A stretch of 64,000 nt of DNA from Batrachochytrium dendrobatidis JAM81 (Eukaryota > Chytridiomycota > Chytridiomycetes > Rhizophydiales): assembly GCF_000203795.2 (NCBI RefSeq), contig NW_006281105.1, positions 186,001 to 250,000 on the forward strand, given 5' to 3'. Below are positions 48,797 to 58,062 of this stretch, piece after piece. Below the pieces are notes generated by a model, which was not told the origin of the DNA, ran no database searches, and saw only the letters and a list, made by a program, of their open reading frames with translations. Position 1 is the stretch's first letter. Each line of letters starts with the position of its first letter. A program made the translations under genes and the position numbers.

Positions 48797-49339
48797 CTAT
48801 ACGTTGGGCATTCTCAATACCAACTTGCGTTTGTTTTTGCAATGCTCCACCAACCCATCAAAGATGGACATGTCCTTGATTCGCTCAGGTGCTTCCTTAG
48901 CTCCTGTACACCAATAATATATATCCCAATCGTTCTCATCTAGCAATGAGTCGTACTCTTGCAACTGGGCATCTTCCATGGTTGGTAAAGCCTGCTGAAT
49001 ATATGTACTCAGCAACAAATCGGTCTCAAGGATTCCCCGCTTGCGAGACTGCCAGACTAATCGGGATCTCTTTTGTTCCAACGGCTCATTGGGTCTGGAT
49101 ACTCTTCGAGGAATGGCAAAGTCTGGTAGATAGTTGGGGTTGGAGAGGGTTGGATCAGTCATTTCTGTTTGCTGTTTGGAGGGGTATGGGTTGATCCATT
49201 CAGCTGCAAGATTGTGTTTATATCCTGACATTGATCTCTGCTGATTATAGCATACTATCCTTGACGCTGTGGATATTCTGGCAGTAGATCGAATAGCAGA
49301 TTGAATGACAGATCCAACCAAAGAACTTGTATTCGCCAT
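48797..49339 (-). CDS. SDHAF2: Succinate dehydrogenase assembly factor 2 (Sdh5)
   Basis: Single exon, 180 aa. The family core is RSRLVWQSRKRGILETDLLLSTYI, followed by YDSLLDENDWDIYYWCTGA, an exact match to the SDHAF2/Sdh5 pattern. The first about 40 residues are Ser/Arg-rich and lack acids, a likely mitochondrial presequence. The protein helps attach FAD covalently to the flavoprotein subunit of succinate dehydrogenase in the matrix. It is divergent from the mitochondrial thioredoxin gene, with 145 nt between starts and a CACGTGAC box in the gap. It lies inside the block flanked by the 0.39-kb direct repeats. Confidence 0.95.
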   Translation of the reverse strand: MANTSSLVGSVIQSAIRSTARISTASRIVCYNQQRSMSGYKHNLAAEWINPYPSKQQTEMTDPTLSNPNYLPDFAIPRRVSRPNEPLEQKRSRLVWQSRKRGILETDLLLSTYIQQALPTMEDAQLQEYDSLLDENDWDIYYWCTGAKEAPERIKDMSIFDGLVEHCKNKRKLVLRMPNV

Positions 49340-49400
49340 TGTTTTGGGTTGAAATTGTCGAGTTGTTTCGCGCCGACTTTTATCGTGTCACGATCATACA

Positions 49401-49408
49401 CACGTGAC
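49401..49408. promoter_or_regulatory. CACGTGAC E-box in the SDHAF2/thioredoxin divergent promoter
   Basis: Centrally placed in the 145-nt gap between two mitochondrial-protein genes. The surrounding ATACACACGTGACTTGTAAT resembles CATACACGTGACCTCGTAAT before the nucleolin-like gene, extending the shared motif beyond the octamer. Confidence 0.45.
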
Positions 49409-49484
49409 TTGTAATCATTTGAAACAGAAAAATCAAATTTGAAATTCAACCCAAGCGAGTGATTGCCAGATCAAATAGCCAGCA

Positions 49485-50374
49485 ATGATATCAGCAGGAG
49501 CTCGTCACTTTGCAAAGTTTTCTATGCGAGCTACTCCGAAACACACCATGAAGGCAATGTGTGGCTCTCCATCTAGAAGTATGTATACTACTGTGTGGTA
49601 TTGAACTCAGCTCAACATTTGGAAAACTGATCCATTTCCAAATTTAACAATTCATAAGCTATTGGTGTCAAATCTATACATCAAGTTTGTCCATGTAGCT
49701 GATATAATTGAATCAATCATACTCACTATTTTTCAACTCATTGCATGAATTTAGTGCTGAGTCTTAAATCCACTATTGGTCCATGTGCAATGAGCGCATT
49801 TCCAACTCGCTTTGCCATTCCATCCATCATATCGGCCATTCCTTCAATTGCCCACGTTGGAGGTACCTCTCCATCATCCACTGCAGATATCTCGATTGTG
49901 CCACAGGTGATCAAGTCTCAAAACAGAGCCATGTCCACCACATCTGGTACCGATGCTTCGCCTCGCGAGATGGTTACTCCGGGCACAACCATTGAAGCCG
50001 GTGACGATCTTGACGCCATACTTAGACAAGCCCACCATATTCCAGTCATAGTAGACTTTTATGCCGAGTGAGTTATAAATTTGTTTGACATTTCAACTTG
50101 ATTTGTCCGTCTAACCATTTCATTATTTAACAATTCTAGTTGGTGTGGACCATGCCGTATTCTTGGTCCAGTTCTTGAAAAACTTGTCTCTGCCAATGGA
50201 AAGTGTATTCTTGTCAAGGTGAATATTGACGAAGCTCAGGAGGTCTCGTCGCGATATCAGATTGCTTCGTTGCCCACAGTTGCGGCATTTAGGGATGGAG
50301 TGCTTGTCGACTCTTTTCTTGGTAGCAGAGACCCAACATTTATCAAGGAGTTTATTGAAAAGATCAGCAAGTGA
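49485..50374 (+). CDS. Mitochondrial thioredoxin
   Basis: Exons 49485-49578, 49755-50067 and 50140-50374 give 213 aa. The C-terminal about 105 residues are a thioredoxin domain: [20 protein letters not shown] with the active-site WCGPC, ILVKVNIDEAQEVSSRYQIASLPTVAAFRDG with the conserved cis-Pro, and a final helix FIKEFIEKI. The N-terminal 105 residues are basic, Ser/Thr-rich and poorly acidic (MISAGARHFAKFSMRATPKH), fitting an unusually long mitochondrial presequence. The first exon is inferred from its placement and phase; a shorter model starting at the in-frame ATG 49745 would also work. Reduced thioredoxin serves peroxiredoxins and other matrix disulfide substrates. Confidence 0.85.
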
Positions 50375-52297
50375 TTCAATTTAAATCCATACAGTTTAAA
50401 CTGGACCACTATTTGCCATGTTTATCGAATAAATTCTCTTTATATTGCTAAATCAGATTTTAATGGATTCTCCCTAAATAATATACATGATTCCAACAAT
50501 GTTACACAGTAAACTAGATTAATGGCCACATTGAGTCCTAATCCTGCACCAATAAAACACTTTTAAATACGATTGACTGTTAGCTGTATAGTGACGGTAT
50601 GTATGAATTATACAAGGTTGATGAATTACCTTGAGTCCAAATCGAGCTTTAACGCTCAGCATGATCCTGTTTTTATAAATTCTTGGGCAAGATTTTCTAT
50701 TTTAAAACCTGAGCCATTCATCAACTGGATTTGACTGCTGTAATAGCATCTAGCAATAATACAACAACAATCTGAAACCAACCCAACAATACATGGAATC
50801 ATTATATATAAAGGGTCAAATATTAATGTGATGAACCAAGTTTGACCTGGTACAGTACAGAACATGTTTTTTCATATCCAGCAGATTCATGACCTGAAAT
50901 GTATCCAAAATGACTATACAATCCATCTACACATGCCAAGTATGTATGGCCTGCATTGTGTAGTATTGCAACTCTATGCAGACACTGGTTTTGAATGATG
51001 TTTGTTCAAGTATGGTATTGACTAATCAACAGTACCATTCAAAGTTCATGATGGACTAGTCCAACACATTTAATTCCACGCAATACTGACAAAAGCTTAA
51101 ATAATATGCATTGAGCCAGAATACGATCATCACATACAGTGACAGCCAAGCTGCAGTAATCAACAGTTGCATCACGAATGGGTTGCAGATCCGCAAGGTT
51201 TCATGTATCAGTCAATACGATTGAATACAAGAGTTGTCATAATGATCATCCAGTAACATGATCGACAACCATTTGATGTTTGGACAATGAAACAATATAT
51301 TTAGAATATTACAAAGTGATGCTGAAATTGCAGATGTGACAATATCAACAATGCAATGGTAATAGATTGAAATTTACAATCCAGTATATCGTAGAACATT
51401 ACAAGTGATAGTCCAGCCAACAATAGCAACACGTTGGTGTCGATATAGCTTAATCAAGTTTACTGGCATTGTATTGATCAATTGGATATGTATTGGTTGG
51501 TCAGCAAATACAGTTGGTTGCACTAAGATTTGCAATAATGTTTGACGAGTATCTGAACTGATTGATTTTGACAGATTGTTCGAGTGCTAGTATATATTTA
51601 ATCCCAAAGTCATGACGGATCGCTCACAACTAAAGACAAAAGGGATGAGAACAGCGAGATGAAATATTTATTTTAGTTATATTCCAACAACTCGATTTCA
51701 TCATGTTTTGAAACCATTCGTACAGTATCAATCAGGCTGTTGTGGCATTTAAAACCAAGTTTTTGGTTGGTAAAACTGCGATTGGTTTAGGTTACTGTAC
51801 AGGCTATAGTAGGACGTTGAACATCGTGCCATAACAAGATCAAGACCAAATAAGTGACGTCGTTTTACATTTAATTGAAAAGAGTAACAGATTGTTCATC
51901 AAACTGGTTGTACCAACAGGCCGGATTGTCGTCGTAATACAAGACACGATCGATGGATAATTGTCATTCAAATCAACAATCTACCGATATTTGCAAAGCA
52001 TCACCCATGATGATGGCTGTTGACAATCTCTCACCCACCTATACATTCTCATACCCTTTGTCACCAGCTATAATTCGGTATTAGTGGAAGGAAACATTGC
52101 ATATCGAGCACTAGGTGTATCATATTTGGCAATCAAACGATTTTACAACTTTAAATCAAAGCAGATAAGAGCCATTGTACCAAGGCAGATACGCTACTGG
52201 AATGTATTGTGTCATGTAGCAAAACCACGCAATCCAATTTATAACGGGACATGTCTGGATCTAAAGACAACATAATTTATTGACAATCACAATGAGA
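50375..52297. other. Gene-poor interval containing direct-repeat copy 2
   Basis: About 1.9 kb between the thioredoxin and ankyrin-like genes, both of which have their 3' ends here. Apart from the repeat 51688-52073, I see only short chance frames and A+T-rich DNA. Confidence 0.5.
51688..52073 (+). repeat. 0.39-kb direct repeat, copy 2
   Basis: Matches 48362-48750 from CAACTCGATTTC to CCAGCTATAA; flanks differ on both sides. No coding frame and no terminal inverted repeats, so it looks like a duplicated segment rather than a transposon. Confidence 0.92.
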
Positions 52298-53887
52298 TCA
52301 AGCAGCACTTCCAATCAATGGAGTGGATACAGCCAGTTTTCTGGATATAATTTCTACTGCCATGTCGGAATAATTGCTTTCTAAACAGGACAAGAGAATG
52401 CAATTCCAATTTCTGTTTTGTTCAAAGAAAAAGGTCAGAAAGTCTGCAGGTAGTAGATGAATGGCTTTTGCACCAAATACAGTGCATAGGAAAGAATCTG
52501 TGAGCAATGGCACCAGATATGAAAAGAGTCCAAAGTTGCGTCTATCGAAAGAGCTCTTGATGAGGTTCTGAATGGTTGTTTGTCTAATAGTGGGTCCACT
52601 GGTGCTGTACAGCGAGTGTTCGACCAACAGTTTGACTACATGGTAGTGGTTGCTCCATGTAGCTCGCTCTAATGCTCTCGCCACGTCGTTGGAAGTCCAA
52701 GAATGGCAATGTGTAGCCAATATATGGTGGATATAATCGACATGTCCGCCTTTGGCAGCACCCAATAGGATAGGAACAGTTGAGCAGTTGACAGCTTGAC
52801 AAAGACTCTCGGCAATGGTAAAATGACCAGCAATCGCGGCCAGCTCGATGGCCTCAATAATGACTTGCTGTTCCTGTCTGCCTAGTCGTTGATTGTGAGT
52901 GAGACTGTACTGCACTAGATCCATATGTCCACACTGAGCTGCCTGGCACAAAAAGTTTCTAAATGCATCTGTCAGTAGCAAGAGTGGTTGTTGTGGTGAC
53001 AGTAGCTGTAGTAGATGCTTGACCATTCGAGTATGGCCCCTCACCAATGCTGCTGTAACAAGCCGTTCAGTCACTTTCTGTAGCAATGGTGGATGAGCCC
53101 TCATCATGGCATCAACCATGGCAACGTGTCCGCCTTCAACTGCTGCCTTGAAAATATCCTCATAGCAGCGAATATCTACAAAACTTCTTGCCTCGAGTGG
53201 TGGAGCATACTCGCAATCTGTTCCAGATAGCCGTTGGTTGCGATTGCCAGATGGATGGTCTCTACCCATGGCCAATAAGCTTTTTACAATTGGCTCGTGT
53301 CCATGCAGCGCTGCCAGCCTGCCAACGAAACTGTAGTCAGTAATACCATCTGAATAGTGTTGAATAATGTCTAGCCGACCTATCGCACTGGCACATTCTA
53401 CAACTGCCCGACAATAGTAGTTATGCAGTCCGCTTGTCATGGTATGCTGGGTAATATAAGCTAAAAGCTTATTCAGGATTGTATTGATCAATTTCTCGTT
53501 CCTGTCACTCTCTTCAAGCAGTAGATGCAGACTGGGTCTGGCTTGAATCATCAAATCTGGCAAGCCCAAAGCTTTACTCAAACGACTAGTTGGCTTCAGA
53601 CTCTTCTTGAATGCATTCAGCATTTCTCCAGTCTGAGTAAACAGCAGCTCCCACTGTGGCTCATAATCTTGATAAGACCCTAGCAGTCTGACGGCAGTAG
53701 CAGTGTCGTTCGACTCTAGACAGTCCACCATGACCAACTGCCAAGTAATTTGTGTGATGGGAAGGGTCAGCTCATGCATTAGATACTGAGTGCGCAGTCC
53801 AGCATACTTGAAGATACTCTTTCGTATGAACCATGGCAGACATCGAATGTTGTCTATAAACTGTCGCTTATGGCAGCCATTCATCAT
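52298..53887 (-). CDS. Ankyrin-like repeat protein
   Basis: Single exon, 529 aa. The central part contains recurrent helix pairs with ankyrin character: GRLAALHGHEPIVKSLLAMG, FKAAVEGGHVAMVDAMM, TAALVRGHTRMVKHLLQLL, CQAAQCGHMDLVQYSL, LAAIAGHFTIAESLC and LGAAKGGHVDYIHHIL, spaced about 30-50 residues. The GH-xxxV/I-xxxL pattern is the ankyrin signature in a loose form, as in the large divergent ankyrin families of chytrids and microsporidia. The N-terminus (CLPWFIRKSIFKYAG) could be a short F-box-like helix. No enzyme domain is seen. Such proteins are protein-binding adaptors; the partner is unknown. The lack of introns contrasts with the intron-rich neighbours. Confidence 0.72.
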   Translation of the reverse strand: MMNGCHKRQFIDNIRCLPWFIRKSIFKYAGLRTQYLMHELTLPITQITWQLVMVDCLESNDTATAVRLLGSYQDYEPQWELLFTQTGEMLNAFKKSLKPTSRLSKALGLPDLMIQARPSLHLLLEESDRNEKLINTILNKLLAYITQHTMTSGLHNYYCRAVVECASAIGRLDIIQHYSDGITDYSFVGRLAALHGHEPIVKSLLAMGRDHPSGNRNQRLSGTDCEYAPPLEARSFVDIRCYEDIFKAAVEGGHVAMVDAMMRAHPPLLQKVTERLVTAALVRGHTRMVKHLLQLLSPQQPLLLLTDAFRNFLCQAAQCGHMDLVQYSLTHNQRLGRQEQQVIIEAIELAAIAGHFTIAESLCQAVNCSTVPILLGAAKGGHVDYIHHILATHCHSWTSNDVARALERATWSNHYHVVKLLVEHSLYSTSGPTIRQTTIQNLIKSSFDRRNFGLFSYLVPLLTDSFLCTVFGAKAIHLLPADFLTFFFEQNRNWNCILLSCLESNYSDMAVEIISRKLAVSTPLIGSAA

Positions 53888-55090
53888 GCTATGTATTGTC
53901 GAGTGATTTGGAATAGCTTAGTTTGAACTAGTTGCTACATTTTGGATTCGGAAGCTTGCTTTCACATCGGAATTATTTCCAATCGACTCATGCTTGTATA
54001 TTGAATCACACTTTCGGATTACTTTCATGCATTGCTGTGTGATTGGATCGATATTCTTGTCTACTGCTTTTTGTAAGCCAGATTCACAGTCGTATTCATG
54101 TGAAACGGAACGCTTGTATTTGTCATTATTTTGGAATGATGGTTGAATATCTGTTGCGCTTTCCTATTAGAAATTGGTTTCTTCAACGACCATCAAACTA
54201 TAGTTTTGAACTGAAACTGTCCTTGATTTATGATCATCAGATTTATTACAATCTAGATATTGGCTTACACTGTTGTTAAACTCTACAAACTCGTATTTGT
54301 TGTATCATAATCTTGGATACGTTTACAATCTAGTCTGACAACAAAGATCGCACATGTCAGTAATACAACAGTTGTTTCTACACCCATCACTCAAAGACCA
54401 GTCAATTAATGAGTTTAAAGCACAATGTTGTCCAGTAAACTGACACCAATCATGCCATGATATTGACTGTTTATCATGCATTGACTCTTATTTAGTATCC
54501 CACTTTACATGAACACAGCAGTGATGATAGAATACTAAAATAGCAAAAATAAAGCACTTGAAAGGACTCATACTATTGACAAGTTCATTAGATAAGCTAT
54601 CGAATCGGTTAATAGTATTTTGAGTAGATGGTCATTTTAACATCAAGATCAACCATTGCATTTGATAGTGTAGCCTGACCACTTTATTCTAACCAGGTCA
54701 TTGAGTTTAAAATGACAAGGACATGTTATTTGGAGTAATCTTCAAGAATAGTATGATATTACTACGTTTTGGACAAGTTTATCCAAGCACCTCTATATGG
54801 AAGCATATAACCAAGTGGCTTATTTCAAAACCGATGGCAAACTGCTGAGTTTGTCTGTGTCCCATCACCAGCTGTAATCTGGTGTGTACATGTGAGCATT
54901 CATGTGTTGGACACCAATCAAGAAACCACTGGTGCATTTTCACAACGCTAAAAGTTTATTCATCAAAACTACGCCTCAATTGAAATTTCAAATATAAAAA
55001 CAACCAATTCCCATTTAATCATTCATTATTCTAAACAGCTATCGTGAATAGAAATCTCAAAAACTCTAATCTCATACCCAACACTATCAA
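53888..55090. other. Intergenic with a MITE-like element
   Basis: 5' flank of the ankyrin-like gene and of the small secreted-protein gene. The MITE at 54094-54513 occupies the middle; the remainder has no supported feature. Confidence 0.5.
54094..54513 (+). repeat. MITE-like element, best complete copy
   Basis: 420 nt with imperfect terminal inverted repeats: left ATTCATGTGAAACGGAACG; right end, read on the other strand, GTTCATGTAAAGTGGGATACT. The interior has no transposase frame. Positions 54103-54439 are almost identical to 62136-62472, and most of the element matches 55494-55888 in reverse complement. Confidence 0.75.
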
Positions 55091-55372
55091 ATGATATTTA
55101 CAAGACTTTCTCTTCTCGCTATCGTTGCTGCATCTGTAGCTGCCCATGTCATAATAAAAGCAAATTCTAACCAAGATGCACTTCTTGTGAAGCGCTCTGG
55201 CGAGAACGGTGTCGCTCCTAGCGATCCTAGTGGTTCTGTAGGGCACCATCAAGGTGGAAACCATTCAGGATCAACCAATAGTAATGGAAATGGTTCTGAT
55301 TCCTCGGATTCATCTGACTCTGACTCCGACTCTGATCATGCAACACATAGATCTAGACGTCGTAGACGCTAA
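55091..55372 (+). CDS. Small secreted protein, Ser-Asp and Arg-rich
   Basis: Single exon, 93 aa. MIFTRLSLLAIVAASVAA is a clear signal peptide, followed by a short propeptide-like stretch ending LLVKR/SGEN, a Kex2-type site at about residue 35. The mature part is Gly/Asn/Ser-rich (HHQGGNHSGSTNSNGNG), then a Ser-Asp ladder and the terminal SRRRRR. There are no cysteines, so it is unlikely to be a disulfide-stabilised effector. The Ser-Asp ladder also occurs in the larger secreted protein at 21071-22483. It lies between two inverted MITE copies. Function unknown. Confidence 0.72.
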   Translation: MIFTRLSLLAIVAASVAAHVIIKANSNQDALLVKRSGENGVAPSDPSGSVGHHQGGNHSGSTNSNGNGSDSSDSSDSDSDSDHATHRSRRRRR

Positions 55373-55979
55373 ATCAAAGTATCAAAATCAAGCATTCTTT
55401 ACTCTTGATTTGTGACTCTACTGTGGTTAAATTATTAGCTTTATTCCATTCTCAATAAATTTAAACATTAAAACCGAGTAGTTTAGTCATACCCATGTAA
55501 AGTGGGATACTAAATCAGAGTCAATACATGATAAACAGTCAATATCATGGCATGATTGGTGTCAGTTTACTGGACAACATGGTGTGTTTTAAACTCATTA
55601 ATTGACTGGTTTTTGAGTGATGGGTGTAGAAACAACTGTTGTATTACTGACATGTGCGATCTTTGTTGTCAGACTAGATTGTAAACGTATCCAAGATTAT
55701 GATACAACAAATACGAGTTTGTAGAGTTTAACAACAGTGTAAGCCAATATCTAGATTGTAATAAATCTGATGATCATAAATCAAGGACAGTTTCAGTTCA
55801 AAACTATAGTTTGATGGTCGTTGAAGAAACCAATTTCTAATAGGAAAGCGCAACAGATATTCAACCATCATTCCAAAATAATGACAAGATAAATACACCA
55901 CTAATGGTGATTGCTGACAATTTCTCGTTCTACTTTTTCTCCATTCTCATACCCTTTGTCACCAACTGAGAATCTAAAT
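55373..55979. other. Intergenic: inverted MITE copy and RAE1 copy B promoter
   Basis: Contains the MITE at 55494-55888. From 55917 to 55970 it carries a piece (GACAATTTCTCG...CTCATACCCTTTGTCACCAACT) similar to the end of the 0.39-kb direct repeat near RAE1 copy A. The ATG of RAE1 copy B follows at 55980. Confidence 0.55.
55494..55888 (-). repeat. MITE-like element, inverted and truncated copy
   Basis: Reverse complement of most of 54094-54513. Its CATGTAAAGTGGGATACT end is intact, but the other end stops at AATAATGACAA (55888) without the GCGTTCCGTTT terminal repeat. With 54094-54513 it forms an inverted pair around the secreted-protein gene. Confidence 0.8.
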
Positions 55980-57620
55980 ATGCAAGCCAATGCCAATATT
56001 CCAGGCATTCCTGTAAGTATATTATTATTCTAGATTCCACCATTACCAAGAATCTGATTATATTAGCTCAATTTGGATCAGTTTGACAATACCACATGGA
56101 TTTGAATAACACTTTACTGGAATTGCATTGTCTAGGTTTCGCAACCACCAAGCAATACAGTCACTGGCTTAGCATTCTCTCCACAGGCTGATTTCCTAGC
56201 TGCATCTAGTTGGGATAACCAAGTATGCATATTAGTTTAATAGGATCATCAGTTTGATATTGGTGTGAAATGTAGATTAGATTTACCACTGGAAATGGCT
56301 GTAATGGTCACAACCCAATGCATCCATCTCGCAATCATTGCATGTCGAGGTCTTCAAGTCTTGATACTGATATTTTAATCTAAACGCACGCATTATTGTT
56401 GTGCATAAATAATTGTATGATGACTGGTTTAGACTAGAATCTATGAGGTCCAGCAGAACGGAACTGCCGTAGGAAAGGCTGCAATCCAACACGAAGCACC
56501 GGTTCTGGATGTCTGTTGGAGTAAAGTATGTTCAGATCGATTCAACTGGCAGTGTCATTGTTATTGGCCAGATGCATCATTCATGTGGTAATGAATTGCG
56601 TGAAAAGTAACTGGTAATGAATGCATCAATGTAGGATGGAACCAAGATTGTCTCGGTTGGAGCAGACAGAGCAGGAAGAATGCTTGATATGCATACGGGA
56701 CAGTCTACACAAGTTGCTGGACACGACGCTCCTATCAAGAGTTGTCGTTGGATTGACGGCGTGCCGAATCTAACCAACATGCTAGTGACGGGATCATGGG
56801 ACAAAACTGTCAAGGTGGGTAAACCTAACGATTGTTGATTGATTGTGTATGAGCTGGAGTACAGGATTGTCAACACGAGTGATTAACTGTTGCAACTATA
56901 TAGTATTGGGATCTCCGATCACAAGCACCAGCATTCACACTCCAACTTCCTGAACGATGCTATTCGCTGGATGTTGCAGGGCCGTTGATGGTAGTAGGAA
57001 CGGCTGAACGACACATTCTTGCATACAATCTTAACAATCCGTCAACAGTATACAAGGCAAGTGAATAATTGATGTAATAGTGGTTTAGAATGCATCGACA
57101 CAGTTGGTGGTTGTGGACTGAACCGAGATACACAATGGACAATATATAGCAAATCATATCACCGCTCAAGTGGCAAACAAGAGTAATTAGCTGTTTTCCT
57201 AGTTTTAATGGTTATGCAATCGGATCGATTGAAGGTCGCGTTGCCATCCAGTATATCGAAGATCGTGATGCTGAAAAGTGTTTTGCATTTAGATGTCATA
57301 GAGATGAAACCAAAGTATATCCAGTCAACTCTATTTCGTTTCATGCAACCTATGGAACATTGGCAACTGCTGGAGGCGATGGAGCATTTCATTTTTGGGA
57401 CAAGGACTCGCGGATGAGGTTAAAGCTTGGACCAAAAGTGGGTATGCCAATTACAAGTACGGCGTTTAATCGTAATGGAACAATTTTTGCCTATGCTGTT
57501 GGCTATGATTGGCAAACCGGACATGACTCTCCATTTGCACAATCTGGTGCTGTCCATACGAGCATTATGTTGTTACCTGTTTCCAACGCAGATATTCAAT
57601 CTAAACCCAAGCAGCGATAG
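55980..57620 (+). CDS. RAE1: mRNA export factor RAE1/Gle2, copy B
   Basis: Six exons (55980-56012, 56136-56222, 56433-56525, 56635-56814, 56904-57056, 57150-57620), all phase 0, give 338 aa. It is the inverted paralog of the gene at 46446-48219 with the same exon structure and the same GC-AG intron 5 (donor GCAAGT at 57057). The N-terminus MQANANIPGIPVSQPPSNT and the C-terminal 116 residues (from AEKCFAFRCHRDE to QSKPKQR) differ from copy A, with roughly two thirds of residues shared in the C-terminal part. The 1,114-nt core is nearly identical. Both copies keep all WD blades and lack stops or frameshifts, so both may be functional; which is the ancestral locus cannot be told. Confidence 0.92.
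56160..57273 (+). repeat. Homogenised core, arm B of the RAE1 inverted repeat
   Basis: Equal-length partner (1,114 nt) of 46796-47909. Covers the end of exon 2, exons 3-5, introns 2-5 and the start of exon 6. Coordinates of the pair sum to a constant (104069), so there is no net indel. Confidence 0.92.
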
Positions 57621-58062
57621 CAACTTTGTAGATTTGACCTTGGTAGTTTAGTATTATATTATACTACTTTATTTTTGTCATGTGTTTGCAATCACTTTGA
57701 TATAAGCTGGCATTTGCTTTTGGATTCTCTGTTGTACACTCGACTTTTAAAAGAAATTAATCAACTGATATACAAACAAGCCAGGCTTTAGATTTCTGAA
57801 TGAGTTTTTTGGAGTGCAAAACGAATTTATTAAGACTAAAAAGCGGAATGATTGGACATTGGTACGCCACAATGATTATTTAAACTGCTACGGTTCAGTT
57901 TGAAATGATAGTGCGATTGATTGTATATAATATAGGCATTTGAATCTTGAAGTACTATTTTTGCCAGCATACCATAAAGGCAGTATATCTTGTAAATCTG
58001 TATTTTGTAAATACCCAACAGCACTGCTTGATATCACTTGTAAAGTAATGCGAGAAACTGCT
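57621..58062. other. Convergent intergenic region, no feature seen
   Basis: 442 nt between the 3' ends of RAE1 copy B and CFAP58, A+T-rich. Nothing beyond 3' untranslated DNA is supported. Confidence 0.5.
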
